This document shows positions 18,697 to 27,807 of a stretch of 64,000 nt of DNA, in pieces (the stretch's first letter is position 1; each line of letters starts with the position of its first letter). The stretch comes from an uncultured Prochlorococcus sp. (GTDB lineage: Bacteria; Cyanobacteriota; Cyanobacteriia; PCC-6307; Cyanobiaceae). The stretch covers positions 16,565 to 80,564 of the forward strand of contig CACFAG010000004.1 in assembly GCA_902564235.1 (NCBI GenBank), in the 5' to 3' direction. Position numbers and translations under genes: made by a program. The notes below the pieces were generated by a model. The model was not told the DNA's origin and did not search any database. It worked only from the letters and a program-made list of their open reading frames with translations.

Positions 18697-18978
18697 CTAT
18701 GAATCTATGTTGAGAGAAAATCCTGGTCTTTTAGCTCCTCCTGCTACTGATGATTTTTCATATATCTGAACAGAAATTACTTCTTTAAGTCTGACAGCGA
18801 TTAGTTTATCTTGCACTTTATCACAGCTTAATTCAATAAAGTTTGAAGATTGTAGAGTTTCATTCATAGAACTTTTTATTTCATCAAAAATTCTTTTAAC
18901 ATCTTCAAATTCTTTCTTCTGAATTGAAAGTGGAAAAGGTGAATATCTCAGACTTAGTTCCAGTGAATACATAATCAT
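18697..18978 (-). CDS. UPF0367 family protein
   Basis: A 93-aa cyanobacterial protein, function unknown. The opening MYSLELSLRYSPFPLSIQKKE and the closing GAKRPGFSLNID match the UPF0367 pattern (MYSIDLTLKYTP...VSVQRK...RPPGF). The start is probably MYSLEL, the third residue of the listed ORF, or the listed MIMYSL. No membrane segment. It precedes the ABC ATPase by five bases, so the two are likely cotranscribed. Confidence 0.8.
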   Translation of the reverse strand: MIMYSLELSLRYSPFPLSIQKKEFEDVKRIFDEIKSSMNETLQSSNFIELSCDKVQDKLIAVRLKEVISVQIYEKSSVAGGAKRPGFSLNIDS

Positions 18979-19124
18979 TATAAAAACTATCTTTTATAAT
19001 AATAAATTTTTCTATGTCGAAAGTTATTTTAAGTTAAATTGTTTTGAGAAAATTATATAAAAGATCTTTAAATACAATTATTATAGAAATAGAAGATTTA
19101 TTTTGAAATTTAAATAATCATTTC

Positions 19125-20093
19125 ATGGAAATAGCAAATGATATAACCTCTTTAGTTGGAAATACACCATTAGTTAAATTAAATCGAATCAGAAAGTATT
19201 TTAATTGTTATCCAGAAATAATAGCCAAACTAGAAAGTTTCAATCCGTCAGCGTCCGTCAAAGATCGAATCGCTTTTTCAATGTTATGTAAAGCTGAAGA
19301 AGAAGGATTGATAACACCAGAAAAAACAACTTTAATTGAAGCAACAAGTGGCAATACCGGCATCGCATTAGCAATGGTTGCTGCAGCAAAAGGCTACAAA
19401 TTGATATTAACTATGCCTGACACGATGAGTATTGAAAGAAGGGCAATGTTGAGAGCATACGGAGCTGAATTACAGCTAACGCCAGGAAATGAAGGAATGA
19501 AAGGAGCTTTAGATTTAGCTAATGAGTTATCTTCAACCATTGCTAATAGCTATCAATTTAATCAATTTGAAAACTTTGCTAATCCAGATATTCATGAAAG
19601 AACAACTGCTCAAGAAATATGGGCCCAATCTAATAACAATTTAGATGGACTAGTTACAGGAGTAGGCACAGGGGGAACAATTACTGGTTGCGCACGTTTT
19701 TTAAAAAAAGTTAATCCAAATTGTAAAATTTATGCTGTAGAGCCCCAAAAAAGTGCTGTCATTTCGGGGGAGAAAGCAGGATCTCATTCTATTCAAGGTA
19801 TAGGAGCAGGTTTCGTACCGAAAGTCCTGAATACTAAATTAATTGATGAAATTATAAAAATAGACGACGATGAAGCATTTTATTATGGGCGTTTACTAGC
19901 TCGATTGGAAGGTCTTTTGTCGGGGATCAGTAGCGGTGCGGCTTTAGCAGCAACTATAAAAATCGGTAAAAGGATAGAACTAATGAATAAAAGATTGATA
20001 GTAATTCTTCCAAGTTTTGGTGAAAGATATTTATCAACAGCAATGTTTGAATCGAATACCTCAATACAAGCCAGAAAAGATGGTTATCTTTAA
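19125..20093 (+). CDS. cysK: Cysteine synthase (O-acetylserine thiol-lyase)
   Basis: PLP enzyme making cysteine from O-acetylserine and sulfide. The 322-aa sequence has the PLP-lysine motif PSASVKDRIA near residue 46, TSGNTGIALAMV near 72, the phosphate-binding GVGTGGTITG near 179 and SGISSGAALAA near 266. Length fits CysK. It is followed 16 bases later by a J-domain gene. The window also holds cysH at 54 kb; they are separate units. Confidence 0.95.
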   Translation: MEIANDITSLVGNTPLVKLNRIRKYFNCYPEIIAKLESFNPSASVKDRIAFSMLCKAEEEGLITPEKTTLIEATSGNTGIALAMVAAAKGYKLILTMPDTMSIERRAMLRAYGAELQLTPGNEGMKGALDLANELSSTIANSYQFNQFENFANPDIHERTTAQEIWAQSNNNLDGLVTGVGTGGTITGCARFLKKVNPNCKIYAVEPQKSAVISGEKAGSHSIQGIGAGFVPKVLNTKLIDEIIKIDDDEAFYYGRLLARLEGLLSGISSGAALAATIKIGKRIELMNKRLIVILPSFGERYLSTAMFESNTSIQARKDGYL

Positions 20094-20109
20094 TCCTAAT
20101 TTTATAAAA

Positions 20110-20787
20110 ATGGAAAAAAATTTGTATGAAGAATTAGGCCTCAAAAAAAATGCAACCAAAAGTGAAATTAAATCTTCATATCGATCTTTAGTTAAGCAAC
20201 ATCATCCTGATGCAGGCGGAGAAAAAGAAAGATTTCTTGCAATTCAAAATGCTTGGGAAACTCTAAATGATCCTATAAAAAAAGAACAATATGATAGAAA
20301 AATTTTTTCTTCCAGTTCATCATTTAATTCATTAAATGAAAATTGGGAAGAGAAATTTAATTCAAAAAAATATAATTCTTCAATTAAGGACAAAGAAGTT
20401 GAAACATGGATTAAAGAAATTTATAATCCGATAAATAGATTAATAAGTCAAATAATTAAACCTTTGAACAATGAGATAAAAGAACTATCTGCGGATCCAT
20501 ATGATGACCAACTAATGGAAAATTTTTCCAGTTATATAATTCTTGCACAAAAGAAAATAGAAAAAGTTGAAAAAATTTATAACAAAAAAATAGTTCCAAA
20601 GTCTATTTCAGCTTTAGGCCTCGATCTTTATCATTGTTTTTCACAAGTTAAAGATGCGCTATCAGAATTTGATAGATATACACAAGGATACGTAGATAAC
20701 TACTTATTTGATGGCAAAGAAATGATCAAAGAAGCAAAAAGGATCCAATCAAAAATGTCTTCAGAGAAAAAAAATAAAAACTTTTAG
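20110..20787 (+). CDS. J-domain (DnaJ-like) protein
   Basis: Co-chaperone-type protein of 225 aa from the ATG at 20110; the ORF track adds 31 codons upstream that overlap cysK. The J domain is at the N-terminus: NLYEELGLKKNATKSEIKSSYRSLVKQHHPDAGGEKERFLAIQNAWETLNDP, with the HPD tripeptide that stimulates Hsp70. No Gly/Phe or zinc-finger region follows, so this is a type III DnaJ-like protein with an unknown helical C-terminus. Partner DnaK is inferred. Confidence 0.9.
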   Translation: MEKNLYEELGLKKNATKSEIKSSYRSLVKQHHPDAGGEKERFLAIQNAWETLNDPIKKEQYDRKIFSSSSSFNSLNENWEEKFNSKKYNSSIKDKEVETWIKEIYNPINRLISQIIKPLNNEIKELSADPYDDQLMENFSSYIILAQKKIEKVEKIYNKKIVPKSISALGLDLYHCFSQVKDALSEFDRYTQGYVDNYLFDGKEMIKEAKRIQSKMSSEKKNKNF

Positions 20788-20800
20788 AAAAAAAATTTTA

Positions 20801-21034
20801 TTAAGTATATTCTTTAAGTTGATCTAATTTAAACCATACATCTGGAACAGGTCTACGCCATCGAACCTGAACATATTCGTCTTTGATTGAAAGAATCTCT
20901 CCAGGACCTTCAAAGACATAATTAGGTAGATCACTATCACTGGCCATCGCTTCTATACTTTTTATATAATTTTCTCTATCGACAAAAACTAAGCTTCCTT
21001 TCTTGAGAGGTTTCTTTGGAATAGAATCTGCCAT
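20801..21034 (-). CDS. ndhO: NDH-1 subunit O
   Basis: Small peripheral subunit of the cyanobacterial NAD(P)H/ferredoxin-plastoquinone oxidoreductase, active in cyclic electron flow and respiration. The 77-aa protein reads KKGSLVFVDRENYIKSIEAMASDSDLPNYVFEGPGEILSIKDEYVQVRW..PVPDVWFKLDQL, a full match in order to the NdhO pattern (KGDLVRVVREKL..SLEALASD..PSYLFE.KGEIL..K.DYAFV). Converges on the J-domain gene and is divergent from the epimerase. Confidence 0.92.
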   Translation of the reverse strand: MADSIPKKPLKKGSLVFVDRENYIKSIEAMASDSDLPNYVFEGPGEILSIKDEYVQVRWRRPVPDVWFKLDQLKEYT

Positions 21035-21170
21035 AATAAATTCAAGAAAGTTATTTGAAATCTATTATACAAAAACCTGTTTGAAAAATATTGAAAAAAA
21101 TTTATACCTGAATAATAATTACAAACTTCTAAAAAATTTAATAGCCTTAATTGATAAACATCTTCATGAT

Positions 21171-22097
21171 ATGCGTCTTTTACTACTTGGCTGCACTGGA
21201 TTTGTTGGTAAAGAATTAGTACCAACACTACTTAATGAAAATCACGAAATCTACATTGTCAGTAGAAAACCCATTAGTAAATTAAAGGTTGATTTAGATT
21301 TCAATAAGTTTAAATTTTTTCAAATAGATTTATCAAAAGAAAAAAATTGGAATAACGAAAATCTTCTAAACATTTTAAGAGAGACAGATGGAATCATTAA
21401 CTTGATGGGAGAACCCATAGCAGAAAAAAAATGGACTTCTGAACAAAAACAGGAGATTGAAAATAGTCGTATTAACACCACGAAATTTATGATAAATACT
21501 CTTAAAAATTGTAAAATAAATCCAAAAGTTATTATAAATGGATCAGCAATAGGATATTACGGTACAAGTTTGTCTGATGAATTCACTGAAAATAGTATTG
21601 GAGGGAAAGACTTTTTAGCTAATCTTTGCAAAAAATGGGAAGCGGTAGCTGCTGAAAAACCATTTTTCTCAAGGTTAGTTATTTTTAGAATTGGAATTGT
21701 TCTAGAGGCAGATGGAGGAGCATTAGGAAAAATGCTCCCAATCTTTAAGGTTGGATTAGGTGGACCAATTGGAGATGGTAAACAATGGATGAGTTGGATT
21801 CATAGAACTGATTTATGTACATTAATTACTCATGCATTAGTTGATAAAAAGTATTCGGGAGTATTTAATGCTGTCGCACCAAATCCAGTATTAATGAAAG
21901 ATTTTACACAGACTCTAGGCAAATGTCTGAATAGACCTAATTTAGTTCCAGTGCCTGGAGCGGTTTTAAAAATATTGTTAGGTGATGGAGCAAAAGTTGT
22001 ATTGGAAGGACAAAAAGTAATTAGCAGTAAACTCAAAAATTATACTTTTAAATATCCTCTTCTTGAGAAAGCAATTTACGCCTCCACCAAGAATTAA
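21171..22097 (+). CDS. TIGR01777-type NAD(P)-dependent sugar epimerase (SDR39U1/YfcH)
   Basis: Extended SDR protein of 308 aa, using the ATG at 21171; the ORF track starts 56 codons earlier in non-conserved sequence that overlaps ndhO. Rossmann motif LLLGCTGFVGKELV at the N-terminus, NLMGEPIAEKKWT near 84, NGSAIGYYG near 120 and the family tail VPVPGAVLKILLGDGAKVVLEGQKV. Substrate unknown for the family; in plants related proteins affect plastid division. Its last 50 bases overlap the convergent 89-aa membrane protein gene. Confidence 0.88.
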   Translation: MRLLLLGCTGFVGKELVPTLLNENHEIYIVSRKPISKLKVDLDFNKFKFFQIDLSKEKNWNNENLLNILRETDGIINLMGEPIAEKKWTSEQKQEIENSRINTTKFMINTLKNCKINPKVIINGSAIGYYGTSLSDEFTENSIGGKDFLANLCKKWEAVAAEKPFFSRLVIFRIGIVLEADGGALGKMLPIFKVGLGGPIGDGKQWMSWIHRTDLCTLITHALVDKKYSGVFNAVAPNPVLMKDFTQTLGKCLNRPNLVPVPGAVLKILLGDGAKVVLEGQKVISSKLKNYTFKYPLLEKAIYASTKN

Positions 22098-22317
22098 TAC
22101 CGTTTAATAAAGCACCAATAATAAGAATTGTTATCAATGGAACTACAAGAGGATTCCAAACTATCTGAATAAAATTAATAAAAATATATATGCCATTTAA
22201 TTGCATGATGATTGCAAAAATAAAAAATATTGCAAAAAAAATGACTGTAAATAAATTTATCAATAACAAATTATCTATTAATTGTTTTAACTTATTTTGA
22301 TTATTATTCTTAGTCAT
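22048..22317 (-). CDS. Small two-TM membrane protein, unknown
   Basis: An 89-aa protein with two hydrophobic segments, LLLINLFTVIFFAIFFIFAIIM near residue 17-38 and NPLVVPLITILIIGALLNGI near 54-73, and short polar ends. I recognise no family. Its start overlaps the 3' end of the upstream LpxB-related gene by 8 bases, and its 3' end overlaps the convergent epimerase by 50 bases. Translational coupling with the glycosyltransferase suggests a linked envelope function, an inference. Confidence 0.75.
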   Translation of the reverse strand: MTKNNNQNKLKQLIDNLLLINLFTVIFFAIFFIFAIIMQLNGIYIFINFIQIVWNPLVVPLITILIIGALLNGINSWWRRKLLSQEEDI

Positions 22318-23512
22318 TTTTTATAACAATATTCATATCATCAACCATTTTAGGACAAGCTTTGTTTTCACCTAGTCTTTTTTTAGCATTTTCATTACAT
22401 GAGATCATAAACTTGTTATTAAGCTGTATAAGGTATATTATTTTTATGATCAATTTTATTGTCTGATTGATTTGATCATTCTTATCTTTATAATTACAGG
22501 CACAAAAAACGTATTTTCCAAGCAAACGTCTTTGTGCTTCTGCAAAAGTTTTTGTAAATTGTGGCCCTTTACCTTCAATCTGAATAACAGGTTTTCCTAA
22601 TCCAATCGCTTGCTCTGCTGCTGTTCCTGCCATGCTGATACAGCAACTACTATTCAATAATATTTTGTCAAAATTATTCCAGTATATATTCACTTCTAAT
22701 AATTTATATTGGAATTTTAAGAAATTATTAGTTTTTATATTTTCTAGTTTTAACCATCCTCTTTTTTGTAATATCTCCTTTATTGTTAATGAAGAAAGCG
22801 AATTGACTATTGCAAAATTAAACTTAATTTTTTGAAAGTATCTTAAATCTGACGATGCTTCTAATAACTCTAAAATCAAAACAAAATTTTCTAAAGTCTC
22901 AGGTAATCTACTTCCAGGAAATAATCCAATACTAAATTCAGCTTTCTTTAATTCTTTGTTTCTAGGAAAAAACTTATCCATAAATGGATTGCCTAAAAAA
23001 GATACTTTCTTTTCTAATTGCAAAGTTAAATCATTAGCTGTAAGGGAATCTCTCGTATATATTTTTTTTGCTTTTTGTGAGAGTAAGAAAAATTTAGAAG
23101 GCCATGGTAATTTCAACTTCCCTTCATAATGACTGGAATAAGCAACTAGATATGTAAAAAAATCTTTCTTACAAACCCATGCAAAAAAAACTGGCACAAT
23201 ATCTCCAACTACAAAAAAATAATCATATTTTTTTTTTATTTTAAAAGTTAAATATAATCTTTTAAGAAGATAAAATATTTCTCCTCCTAATATCTCAGTG
23301 ATTCTTCCTTTAAAAGAATTGTAGCCAATTCCTCCAGTTCTAAATTCTTTAGTTTTACCGATAATCTTAATTTTTTCTTTTTCGTAATGGTTTCCCATAC
23401 CAACAATTGGCAAAGCATGAACAGAATAACCACTTTTTACGAATTGTTTAGCTATTAGACTGCCAGATAGATCTTCTCCATGCCCATTACTTAAAATTAA
23501 AATCTTAAACAA
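22310..23512 (-). CDS. Lipid-A-disaccharide synthase-related protein (TIGR03492 type)
   Basis: A 400-aa glycosyltransferase-like protein related to LpxB. N-terminus ILILSNGHGEDLSGSLIAKQF and central FPGSRLPETLENFVLILELLEA, then GTAAEQAIGLGKPVIQIEGKGPQFTKTFAEAQRRLLG, the counterpart of the nucleotide-sugar site in GT-B enzymes. It differs from true LpxB in length and N-terminus and matches the cyanobacterial 'LpxB-related' family, whose substrate is unknown. Coupled to a downstream small membrane protein gene. Confidence 0.85.
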   Translation of the reverse strand: MFKILILSNGHGEDLSGSLIAKQFVKSGYSVHALPIVGMGNHYEKEKIKIIGKTKEFRTGGIGYNSFKGRITEILGGEIFYLLKRLYLTFKIKKKYDYFFVVGDIVPVFFAWVCKKDFFTYLVAYSSHYEGKLKLPWPSKFFLLSQKAKKIYTRDSLTANDLTLQLEKKVSFLGNPFMDKFFPRNKELKKAEFSIGLFPGSRLPETLENFVLILELLEASSDLRYFQKIKFNFAIVNSLSSLTIKEILQKRGWLKLENIKTNNFLKFQYKLLEVNIYWNNFDKILLNSSCCISMAGTAAEQAIGLGKPVIQIEGKGPQFTKTFAEAQRRLLGKYVFCACNYKDKNDQINQTIKLIIKIIYLIQLNNKFMISCNENAKKRLGENKACPKMVDDMNIVIKND

Positions 23513-23513
23513 T

Positions 23514-23942
23514 TTAAAATTCCAACCATTTTTTTAATTTTGTTAACTCAGGCCAATCTGGATATCTACTTAATCCGTCTTCAACAGATTCTTTCAACTC
23601 ACTTTTGACATCTGGCATCATCATAGACATTTTTTTTATTAACTCAATATGATCCCTAACTCCTTTATTATTGGTAGCCAAAAGAGCTAAAGACAAATTC
23701 ATTCTTGCTTGTGGATCTTGCTGATTTAATCGAACAGCTTGTCTGGCAGCTGACAAAGCTTCTTCATTATTTTTCAAAAGTAATTGAAGCCATGATAAAC
23801 AAGTCCAAGCAGCAAAATGATTTGGGATTTGCTGTATAATATTTTGAAAATCTTGAACGATTGAAATTAAATCTTGCCCAGCTTTATATCTTGATAAAGC
23901 TGCATTAAAATCCTCTTCGATGGAATTAATTTCGTTATTCAT
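23514..23942 (-). CDS. TPR-repeat protein
   Basis: A 142-aa protein with tetratricopeptide-like helices: NHFAAWTCLSWLQLLLKNNEEALSAARQAVRLNQQDPQARMNLSLALLA. No signal peptide. The Met/Ser-rich linker KKMSMMMPDVKS separates the repeats from a C-terminal SRYPDWPELTKLKKWLEF. It lies between the sufA-type gene (7 bases) and the LpxB-related gene (2 bases) on the minus strand, so it is probably part of one transcript. Role is likely as a protein-protein adaptor; no specific function known. Confidence 0.8.
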   Translation of the reverse strand: MNNEINSIEEDFNAALSRYKAGQDLISIVQDFQNIIQQIPNHFAAWTCLSWLQLLLKNNEEALSAARQAVRLNQQDPQARMNLSLALLATNNKGVRDHIELIKKMSMMMPDVKSELKESVEDGLSRYPDWPELTKLKKWLEF

Positions 23943-23948
23943 GATTTA

Positions 23949-24341
23949 TTAAACTGCAAAAGAGCTTCCACAACCGCAAGTTTGAGAGGCATTGGGATTT
24001 ACAAAATTAAAGCCACCTCCAATTAATTCCTTACTAAAATCTAACTGCATTCCATAAATATATAAAAGACTTTTAGGATCACAAACAACTTGAAAGCTTT
24101 GATCAGCTTTTAATGAATAATCATAAACTTTATCATCGGGATTTATTTCACTACTTCCTATAAAATCCATCGTATAACTCATCCCACTACAACCGCCAGA
24201 TCTTACTCCTACCCTTAGTGCTTTTTTGTCACTTTGGCCCTTCAATAAATTTGAAATTTGTTCTATAGCATCATTCGTAATTAAGATACCTTTGCCATCA
24301 TCAGAATTTTTAATTTCCTGTTTAACTTCTACATTTTCCAT
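23949..24341 (-). CDS. sufA: SufA/IscA-type A-type iron-sulfur carrier
   Basis: Carries Fe-S clusters from the Suf machinery to target proteins. Using the ATG at 24341 (MENVEVKQEIKNSD...) gives 130 aa; the listed ORF start adds 20 residues lacking family similarity. The three conserved cysteines are visible in RSGGCSGMSY and QTCGCGSSF. The sufBCD genes are at the far end of the window, so this carrier is not in the suf operon. Whether it is called SufA, IscA or ErpA is not decided by the sequence. Confidence 0.88.
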   Translation of the reverse strand: MENVEVKQEIKNSDDGKGILITNDAIEQISNLLKGQSDKKALRVGVRSGGCSGMSYTMDFIGSSEINPDDKVYDYSLKADQSFQVVCDPKSLLYIYGMQLDFSKELIGGGFNFVNPNASQTCGCGSSFAV

Positions 24342-24440
24342 GAACAAAAGATTCCTACTATTCATAATATAAAAACTTAAACGATAGGATGCATAGAACA
24401 AACGTTATCCAAACTTGATTTGTTATAATTTTAAGAAAAA

Positions 24441-25895
24441 GTGAAAATTGCAGTAGTTGGTTCTGGATTAGCTGGTCTTACAGCAGCAGTCAATTTAGTT
24501 GATGAAGGCCACGAAGTAGAAATTTACGAGAGCAGGTCATTTTGGGGGGGGAAAGTCGGAAGTTGGGAAGATAAGGATGGCAACCACATAGAAATGGGTT
24601 TACATGTATTTTTTTACAATTATGCAAATCTTTTTAAATTAATGAAGAAAGTGGGAGCTCTAGACAATTTACTCCCAAAAGATCATACGCATCTATTTAT
24701 CAATAATGGTGGTAATTTAAAATCGTTAGACTTCAGATTCCCTTTAGGTGCTCCATTTAACGGACTTAAAGCTTTTTTTACCACCGAACAACTTACTTGG
24801 GTAGATAAGTTCAGAAATGCCTTAGCTTTAGGGACAAGTCCAATCGTTAGAGGATTGATAGACTATGAAGGCGCAATGAAAATAATTAGAGATCTAGATA
24901 GAATTAGTTTTAAAGAATGGTTTTTAAACCATGGTGGAAGCGAAAAAAGTTTAGAAAGAATGTGGGATCCTATCGCATATGCATTAGGTTTTATTAATTG
25001 CAAAGATATTTCAGCAAGATGCATGCTAACTATATTTATGATGTTTGCTTCAAAAACAGAAGCCTCAAAACTTAATCTTTTAAAAGGTTCCCCACATAAG
25101 TGGTTAACGCAACCTATCGTAGACTACATCACAAACAAAGGAGCAAAAATTCATCTTAACCATAAGGTAGAAGAAATCATTTATGAAAAGGAATCTTCGT
25201 CTTATTCAGTAAATCAATTAAAAATATCTTCTCCTGAAGGAATTAAGGCAGTGTTTGCAGATAAATTTCTAGCTGCCTGTGATGTTCCAGGAATAAAAAA
25301 AATAATTCCAAAAGAATGGTATCAATTTAAAGAATTTGAAGGTTTAAAAAAACTTAGAGCTGTAGCTGTTGCCACAATCCAATTAAGATATGACGGTTGG
25401 GTTACTGAATTACAAAAAGATAATACTGGAAAAAAACCAATTGGACTAGATAACCTTCTTTATTCTGCTGATGCCTCTTTCAGTTGTTTTGCTGATTTAG
25501 CACTAGCAAGTCCAGCAGACTATAGAAAAAAAGATATGGGATCGCTTCTCCAATGTGTTTTAACTCCTGGCGATAGATGGATGGGAAGATCCACAGAAAG
25601 AATTACAAAAGAAATTGATAAAGAGGTTCGCCGTCTATTCCCATCCTCAAAAAACCTTAAATTGCTTTGGAGTAACGTAGTACAAATTCCACAATCACTT
25701 TATAGAGAAGCTCCTGGTATGGAACCTTTCAGACCCGATCAAAAAACATCTATATCTAATTTCTTCATGGCTGGTAGTTATACAAAACAAGATTATATAG
25801 ACTCTATGGAGGGAGCTACAATGAGTGGTCATTTAGCTGCCGCCGCAATTTTAGAGAAAAAAGCCGAATTAGCAAAAAATCTTGCAGTAAGTTAA
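24441..25895 (+). CDS. crtQ: Zeta-carotene desaturase
   Basis: FAD enzyme that converts zeta-carotene to lycopene. The 484-aa protein starts at GTG directly at the dinucleotide-binding motif [31 protein letters not shown], then FWGGKVGSW and [22 protein letters not shown], and the C-terminal [23 protein letters not shown]. These match Zds more closely than Pds, whose own C-terminus is at the left edge of the window. It is followed four bases later by a SRPBCC-domain gene, conserved in order. Divergent from sufA. Confidence 0.93.
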   Translation: MKIAVVGSGLAGLTAAVNLVDEGHEVEIYESRSFWGGKVGSWEDKDGNHIEMGLHVFFYNYANLFKLMKKVGALDNLLPKDHTHLFINNGGNLKSLDFRFPLGAPFNGLKAFFTTEQLTWVDKFRNALALGTSPIVRGLIDYEGAMKIIRDLDRISFKEWFLNHGGSEKSLERMWDPIAYALGFINCKDISARCMLTIFMMFASKTEASKLNLLKGSPHKWLTQPIVDYITNKGAKIHLNHKVEEIIYEKESSSYSVNQLKISSPEGIKAVFADKFLAACDVPGIKKIIPKEWYQFKEFEGLKKLRAVAVATIQLRYDGWVTELQKDNTGKKPIGLDNLLYSADASFSCFADLALASPADYRKKDMGSLLQCVLTPGDRWMGRSTERITKEIDKEVRRLFPSSKNLKLLWSNVVQIPQSLYREAPGMEPFRPDQKTSISNFFMAGSYTKQDYIDSMEGATMSGHLAAAAILEKKAELAKNLAVS

Positions 25896-25898
25896 TTA

Positions 25899-26369
25899 AT
25901 GGGTACTTGGCTAAAACATGACGTAATAACAGTTGTTAATGCGCCTATTGAAAATGTATGGGACACATGGAGCGATTTAGACTCAATGTCACTTTGGATG
26001 AGCTGGATTGAATCTGTAAAAACAGTTGACGAAGAAACCAATACCTTACCAGATTTAACAGAATGGACTTTAGCTGCAAATGGCTTTAGGTTTAAATGGA
26101 AAGCTCAAATTACAGAAAGGGTTGAAAAAAGCAAACTTAAATGGAAATCAATAGGAGGTTTACCAACTGAAGGATCAGTAGTTTTCGAAAGTAAAACTGA
26201 TCAAATCACAACGGTAAATTTAGCAATAACTTATGAACTACCAAAAATGATTGCTCGATTTATGGAAGAAAATATTCTAGGAAAAATGGTTACAAACGAA
26301 TTACAGGCCAATATTGATAGGTTCAAAGATTTAGTTGAAAAGAACTATACAAAAAATTTTTCTAATTAA
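25899..26369 (+). CDS. SRPBCC (START/polyketide-cyclase-like) family protein
   Basis: A 156-aa protein with the cyclase/dehydrase fold pattern: DVITVVNAPIENVWDTWSDLDSMSLWMSWIESVK at the N-terminus, then WTLAANGFRFKWKAQITE and a long C-terminal helix. Such proteins bind hydrophobic ligands. It is four bases after crtQ, so a role with carotenoid or quinone substrates is plausible but is an inference from position. Converges on hemD with a short overlap. Confidence 0.85.
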   Translation: MGTWLKHDVITVVNAPIENVWDTWSDLDSMSLWMSWIESVKTVDEETNTLPDLTEWTLAANGFRFKWKAQITERVEKSKLKWKSIGGLPTEGSVVFESKTDQITTVNLAITYELPKMIARFMEENILGKMVTNELQANIDRFKDLVEKNYTKNFSN

Positions 26370-27171
26370 AAATATTAATTGCTACATCTAGTAGTCCCTC
26401 AAAAGTATATTTTTGTGCCTGACTATCAACTCTTCCAAAAATCTTGTTACATTTTTTTGTTGTCTGAGGTCCAATAGTTAATAACTTAATTTGATCAAAA
26501 TATTCTAACCATTTTTTACCAAATTTTTTTTCTAGTAAAAAAGCAGCATTTACTACGGTTTTACCGCTTGAGAAAATCATTGCATCGACTTTTCGATTAG
26601 AAATAATATCAATTGTTTCTTCTGGAATTGATTCAGGACATCTAGTTTCATATGCAGCAACCGCAAATACACGAGAACCAGCCTTTCTAAATTGATCTGC
26701 AATTAAATCCCTACCACCTGTTTGAACTCTTGGTATAAAAACTCGAAGTCCATAACCAGATACTGGGAAATTATCAATTAAACTTTCAGCAACAAATTCT
26801 GGAGGTATGAAATCAGCCTTAATCCCAAAATCATCAAGAGTTTTTGAGGTTTTTTCTCCTACTACGGCGATTTTTATTTTTTTAGAACATTCTTTTAATG
26901 AACTATTAAAGTATCTAAGTCTTTTATCAACAAATTTGATCCCATTACTACTGGAAAAAATAATCCAATGAAAATCATTTATTTGATTTAATGCTTCATC
27001 AAGAGGATTCAAATCGTCAGGATCAGCAATACTTATTGCAGGTAAATCAAATACATTAGCTCCCTTGCTTATGAATATCTTTTTTATATCCAAAATCCCT
27101 TCTTTTGATCGAGTAATAATTATATTTCTTTGATCAAGGGGTAGATCAAATTTTGGCATCCTTGTCCTCAA
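26362..27171 (-). CDS. hemD: Uroporphyrinogen-III synthase
   Basis: Cyclises hydroxymethylbilane to uroporphyrinogen III in heme and chlorophyll synthesis. The sequence IIITRSKEGILDIKKIFISKGANVFDLPAISI at the start and ...MIFSSGKTVVNAAFLL...IGPQTTKKCNKIFG later fit HemD, a fast-evolving family with few invariant residues. 269 aa is normal. Start is either the listed Met or MPKFD four codons on; both overlap rbfA (26 or 14 bases), so translation of the two is probably coupled. Confidence 0.87.
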   Translation of the reverse strand: MRTRMPKFDLPLDQRNIIITRSKEGILDIKKIFISKGANVFDLPAISIADPDDLNPLDEALNQINDFHWIIFSSSNGIKFVDKRLRYFNSSLKECSKKIKIAVVGEKTSKTLDDFGIKADFIPPEFVAESLIDNFPVSGYGLRVFIPRVQTGGRDLIADQFRKAGSRVFAVAAYETRCPESIPEETIDIISNRKVDAMIFSSGKTVVNAAFLLEKKFGKKWLEYFDQIKLLTIGPQTTKKCNKIFGRVDSQAQKYTFEGLLDVAINIFN

Positions 27172-27544
27172 CGTTATAATTTTGATTTTTATTTTTATTT
27201 TTTAATTCATCGAGAAGTTTCAAGACTGATAATCCTTTATCAAGAACTACATCCTCTTTAAAAATTATCTCTGGAACTCTTCTCATCTCAATTCTTTTTC
27301 CTAAACTATGCCTTATAGAGCTTTTAGCAGTATTCAAGTTTAATACAATTTCTTTCCTCACTTTCTCTTGAGCAGTTGAAGTTATATAAATTTTACAGTG
27401 TTGCAAATCACCTGATAAATCAATCTTAGAAATATTGACGAAATGATCTCTAATAAGATCATTTTCTAAATCATTATGCAAAATAAGGGTTATTTCTTTC
27501 TTCAAAAGAGAAGAAACTTTTGCAAGACGGTAATTATTTGGCAT
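27146..27544 (-). CDS. rbfA: Ribosome-binding factor A
   Basis: Late 30S assembly factor with a KH-like fold. The 132-aa protein reads YRLAKVSSLLKKEITLIL at the N-terminus, KIYITSTAQEKVRKEIVLNLNTAKSSIRHSLGKRIEMRRVPEIIFKEDVVLDKGLSVLKLLDEL later, which is the RbfA pattern with the conserved Arg-x-x-Pro-x-Ile strand. Overlaps hemD on its 3' side and is 5 bases after the DUF751 gene. Typical length. Confidence 0.92.
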   Translation of the reverse strand: MPNNYRLAKVSSLLKKEITLILHNDLENDLIRDHFVNISKIDLSGDLQHCKIYITSTAQEKVRKEIVLNLNTAKSSIRHSLGKRIEMRRVPEIIFKEDVVLDKGLSVLKLLDELKNKNKNQNYNVEDKDAKI

Positions 27545-27549
27545 TATGG

Positions 27550-27762
27550 TTATAAATTTGTTGGGTTTGTCATCGCTTGCAAGACAAAATAAACAGTTAT
27601 GAAAGCACTTAAGACAGAAGATATCAAACCTACTATTGTGAGTGGATTTGATCTATTCTTGAATAAAGGTTCGAGCAAAGCAACAAGTCCCCCAACAATG
27701 ATAGATATCAAATACTTTGGATATCTCGCAACATTAGAGAAAAATTCGCCCATCAGCTCCAC
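27550..27762 (-). CDS. Ycf33-like DUF751 membrane protein
   Basis: A 70-aa protein with two membrane segments: YPKYLISIIVGGLVALLEPLF and PLTIVGLISSVLSAFITVYFVLQAMT. The order FFSNVARYPKYLISIIVGGLVALLEPLFKNRSNP is typical of the DUF751/Ycf33 family of cyanobacteria and plastids, function unknown. The start could be the internal MGEFF three residues in. It precedes rbfA by five bases on the same strand. Confidence 0.78.
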   Translation of the reverse strand: MELMGEFFSNVARYPKYLISIIVGGLVALLEPLFKNRSNPLTIVGLISSVLSAFITVYFVLQAMTNPTNL

Positions 27763-27807
27763 AAATAGATTACTTTTTTAGCTAAGTTTTAACAAACATT
27801 AAACAGC

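Noticed and set aside
21003-21170. 56-codon N-terminal extension of the epimerase
   Set aside because: It overlaps ndhO and lacks family similarity, while the ATG at 21171 begins exactly at the Rossmann motif.
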